From JABWAN01 sp041918175 (GTDB lineage: Bacteria; Zhuqueibacterota; Zhuqueibacteria; Zhuqueibacterales; Zhuqueibacteraceae): a stretch of DNA of 64,000 bases. The stretch is taken from contig JAYRWE010000014.1 in the NCBI GenBank assembly GCA_041918175.1, forward strand, positions 1 to 64,000, written 5' to 3'. Positions 61,843 through 64,000 of the stretch are shown here, in pieces. A program made the translations under genes and the position numbers. The notes beneath the pieces were generated by a model, which was given only the letters and a program-made list of their open reading frames with translations, was not told where the DNA came from and did no database searches. Position 1 is the first letter of the stretch. Every line of letters begins with the position of its first letter.

Positions 61843-61954
61843 GGTTATATTTGCTCGTTAATCGTGGTTCGTGAATAGAAGATTGAAGATAGAGATCGAA
61901 TTTCGAACTTTTGATTGCTACCCGAAACTTATAATGGGCTGCACTTCTAGCGTT

Positions 61955-62025
61955 GGCATTCAGGATGAATCTTTTTAAGCACTCGGCAATATCTCCAGTG
62001 AGTAAAAAGATTCCTTCTGAATGAC
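61955..62025. repeat. Family C palindromic element, copy 4
   Basis: GGCATTCAGGATGAATC at the left and GATTCCTTCTGAATGAC at the right; the loop shares GCACTCGGCAATATCTCCAG with copy 1 in reverse. It lies in the 287-base gap between epimerase and dehydrogenase. Confidence 0.85.
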
Positions 62026-62129
62026 ACGCGTTAGGAGTTGAAAACGTAATCTGTATCTCATTCGGAGTATCCCAAATCTACGGCCCACTCTCTACGATCC
62101 ACGATCTTCCATCTGCAATCCTCAATCAC

Positions 62130-63572
62130 TCATGCCGCAACATAGCACGTCTTCACCGTCGTGTAAAATTCCACGGCATAGCGGCCTTGCTCGCGCGGGC
62201 CGTAGCTTGAGCCTTTGCGGCCGCCGAAGGGTACGTGATAATCCACGCCCGCGGTGGGAAGATTCACCATCACCATGCCGGCTTGTGAATGATTGCGGAA
62301 GTGCGTCGCATGTTTGAGCGAGGTCGTGCAAATGCCCGCGGAGAGTCCGAACGGCGTGTCATTCGCAACCGCGAGCGCTTCGTCATAATCTTTCACGCGA
62401 ATCACGCTCGCGACCGGGCCGAAGATTTCTTCGCGCGCAATGCGCATGTTGTTGTTCGTTTCGGTGAAGAGCGCGGGCGCTTGATAAAAGCCGTTCTTCG
62501 CGCGCGCGAGCCGTTCGCCGCCATATGCGAGCTTCGCGCCTTCCTTCTTGCCGATTTCGAGGTATTCAAAATTCTTGTTGAGCTGGCCTTCATCGACAAC
62601 CGGGCCAATATCCGCTCCGCTCGCAAGCGCGTCGTCCACTTTGAGTTGTTGCAAACGCGCGAGCATGGCTTGCACGAAACGGTCGTGAATGCCTTCGGTT
62701 ACAATCAAGCGACTCGAAGCCGTGCAACGCTGGCCGGTTGAAAAGTATGCACCATTCACCGCGGCGTTCACGGCCACAGTGAGATCGGCGTCATCAAGCA
62801 CGACGAGCGGATTCTTGCCGCCCATTTCCAATTGCACTTTCGCGAGGCGCGACGCGCACTGCACGGCGATGCGCTTTCCAACATCAATCGAGCCGGTGAA
62901 ACTAATCGCCGCGATGTCGGGATGATTGACGAGCGCTGCGCCGAGCACGCTGCCTTTGCCCATCACCAAATTAAAAACGCCGGCAGGCAAACCCGCGCGC
63001 GAAATAATTTCCGCGAGCGCCCACGCGCAGCCGGGCACAAGCTCCGCGGGTTTGAACACGACGCTATTGCCGAACGCAAGTGCAGGCGCAATTTTCCAGG
63101 CTGGAATTGCAATGGGAAAATTCCACGGCGTGATCAAACCGACGACGCCGAGTGGCTCGCGGATGATGTCAACTTCAACGCCGGGCCGCACGGAGCGCAC
63201 ATGCTCGCCCGACACGCGCAACGCTTCACCCGCGAAGAATTTAAAAATTTGTCCCGCGCGCGCAACCTCGCCGATGCCTTCGGGCAAAGTTTTGCCTTCT
63301 TCGCGCGAGAGCAATCGGCCCAGCTCTTCTTGTCGCGCTAAAATTTCCGAGCCGATGAAATCAAGCGCATTACAACGTTGCTGCAATGTGCTCGCGGCCC
63401 ATGCGGGACCAGCGGCTTTCGCCGAGGCGACTGCGAGTTCAACTTGCGCCGCGTCGGCTTGCGCATACATGCCGACCACGTCGCTCACATCGGAGGGATT
63501 GATATTGTCTTTCGCATGCGGCGCGTTGAGCCACGCGCCGTTGATGAAGTTGTTTTTGATTTCTGTGATCAT
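62130..63572 (-). CDS. Aldehyde dehydrogenase, probable alpha-ketoglutaric semialdehyde dehydrogenase
   Basis: 480 residues, usual length. NAD(P)-binding motifs TPWNFPIAIPAWKIAPAL and FTGSIDVGKRI; catalytic Glu in LEMGGKNPLVV and Cys in STGQRCTASSR. In the hydroxyproline pathway this enzyme oxidises alpha-ketoglutaric semialdehyde to 2-oxoglutarate. The assignment rests on the epimerase and the DHDPS-family gene on either side. Gap to the upstream gene is filled by a family-C repeat. Confidence 0.9.
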   Translation of the reverse strand: MITEIKNNFINGAWLNAPHAKDNINPSDVSDVVGMYAQADAAQVELAVASAKAAGPAWAASTLQQRCNALDFIGSEILARQEELGRLLSREEGKTLPEGIGEVARAGQIFKFFAGEALRVSGEHVRSVRPGVEVDIIREPLGVVGLITPWNFPIAIPAWKIAPALAFGNSVVFKPAELVPGCAWALAEIISRAGLPAGVFNLVMGKGSVLGAALVNHPDIAAISFTGSIDVGKRIAVQCASRLAKVQLEMGGKNPLVVLDDADLTVAVNAAVNGAYFSTGQRCTASSRLIVTEGIHDRFVQAMLARLQQLKVDDALASGADIGPVVDEGQLNKNFEYLEIGKKEGAKLAYGGERLARAKNGFYQAPALFTETNNNMRIAREEIFGPVASVIRVKDYDEALAVANDTPFGLSAGICTTSLKHATHFRNHSQAGMVMVNLPTAGVDYHVPFGGRKGSSYGPREQGRYAVEFYTTVKTCYVAA

Positions 63573-63594
63573 CTTTTAAAACTCACTTTGAATT

Positions 63595-63665
63595 GTCATC
63601 CTGTAAGGATCTTTCCTAGTTCTCGGCACGCTTCCGAGCACGAGGGAAGGTTCTTTCAGAATGAC
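63595..63665. repeat. Family C palindromic element, copy 5
   Basis: GTCATCCTGTAAGGATC at the left, GGTTCTTTCAGAATGAC at the right, with GAGCACGAGGGAAGG as in copy 3. It lies in the operon gap before the dehydrogenase start. Confidence 0.8.
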
Positions 63666-63699
63666 ATTATGATATCGGTGCCAAGTGTTTGTACGGCAT

Positions 63700-64000
63700 T
63701 CAAATCTTCGGAAGCTGCGGCCGCATCGCAAGCGCGTGCGCAATGACGTGTTCGACGCGCGCTCTTTCTTCTTCAACCAAAGGCAAACGCGGCGGTCGCA
63801 CGATCTCATTGCCGAGGCCGGCCATAGCCTCCGCGAGTTTGATGTTTTGCACGAGTTTGGTGGAAACATCGAGATGGAGCAGCGGCATGAACCAACGATA
63901 GAGCGCGCGCGCTTCTTCGATGCGGCCGGCTTTGGCGAGGTGATAGAGCACGACCGTCTCGCGCGGAAACGCGCACACCAAGCCCGCGACCCAACCCACT
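63700..64000 (-). CDS. DHDPS-family protein, C-terminal part (probable hydroxyproline-pathway deaminase)
   Basis: The last 99 codons of a gene that runs off the window edge. GWVAGLVCAFPRETVVLYHL and ARALYRWFMPLLHLDVSTKLVQNIKL are typical of the C-terminal half of dihydrodipicolinate-synthase family enzymes. In this context the likely role is 1-pyrroline-4-hydroxy-2-carboxylate deaminase, giving alpha-ketoglutaric semialdehyde. The catalytic Lys is outside the window, so the assignment is by neighbourhood. Confidence 0.8.
   Translation of the reverse strand, partial: VGWVAGLVCAFPRETVVLYHLAKAGRIEEARALYRWFMPLLHLDVSTKLVQNIKLAEAMAGLGNEIVRPPRLPLVEEERARVEHVIAHALAMRPQLPKI

Noticed and set aside
60571..61878. 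435-codon plus-strand open frame over the repeats and the epimerase
   Set aside because: Starts in the family-D repeat (VPKLRLGT-type peptide) and then runs antisense to the racemase; no motifs.
1..64000. tRNA or rRNA genes and autonomous insertion sequences
   Set aside because: No cloverleaf with a TTCRANY loop, no rRNA-like block and no transposase motif was found by reading; a tRNAscan or Infernal run could overturn this.

Overview
The window is a roughly 54-55 percent GC chromosomal segment from a didermic bacterium. Two secreted carbohydrate-active proteins end in the FlgD-like / T9SS type C-terminal module (xNYPNPF ... G.Y.. WDGR), and there is a TonB receptor, a Wza-like exporter, an exosortase and a cytochrome c maturation system. 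The T9SS-like tails suggest the FCB group, possibly a KSB1/Calditrichota-like candidate phylum. This is inference from family content; no rRNA, tRNA or marker gene is in the window to settle it. I see no transposase, integrase, phage gene or CRISPR array.

Layout. 1-1156: gene-free, with a sigma-54-like promoter and a hairpin terminator that could bound a small RNA. 1157-2527: MgtE Mg2+ channel. 2528-3580: gene-free and full of palindromes, including a 252-bp fold-back element. 3581-8420: two large secreted or surface proteins. 8716-46232: a long exopolysaccharide (EPS) / PEP-CTERM / exosortase locus. It is headed by a specialised NusG paralogue. It holds a sugar transferase, PrsK/PrsR two-component regulators, Wza/Wzz/tyrosine kinase, FemAB, four glycosyltransferases, a flippase, a polysaccharide-lyase-like protein, an O-glycosylation ligase, a beta-helix protein, a sulfotransferase, VanZ, an AsnB-type amidotransferase, exosortase A with EpsI, and one PEP-CTERM protein with its own sigma-54 promoter. 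Two accessory inserts, a Uma2 nuclease and an Xre/RES toxin-antitoxin pair, sit on the opposite strand inside it. 46390-50247: ccmH-ccmI-like-ccmABCD, interrupted by an internally deleted Rpn/DUF4351 gene. 51461-55129: a putative metal-uptake TonB system. 55238-57453: two response regulators. 57919-60332: TIGR03545/TIGR03546 pair. 60841-64000: trans-4-hydroxyproline catabolism (epimerase, alpha-ketoglutaric semialdehyde dehydrogenase, partial DHDPS-family deaminase).

How the EPS genes fit together: the sugar transferase primes undecaprenyl phosphate; glycosyltransferases extend; the flippase and ligase move and polymerise or transfer the glycan; Wza/Wzz/BY-kinase control export; PrsK-PrsR with sigma-54 drives PEP-CTERM protein expression; exosortase A cleaves and probably hands those proteins to the surface glycan.

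The most unusual feature is the repeat landscape. At least six families of palindromic, MITE-like elements lie between and inside the genes. One family (nested C6TTGAG6 hairpin arms, 11 arms at 7 places) has been built into genes: it lies in frame inside a glycosyltransferase, supplies the C-termini and stop codons of PrsK and AsnB, supplies G-run Shine-Dalgarno sequences, and brings a conserved ATG that forms new N-termini or a translationally coupled leader peptide for three downstream genes.
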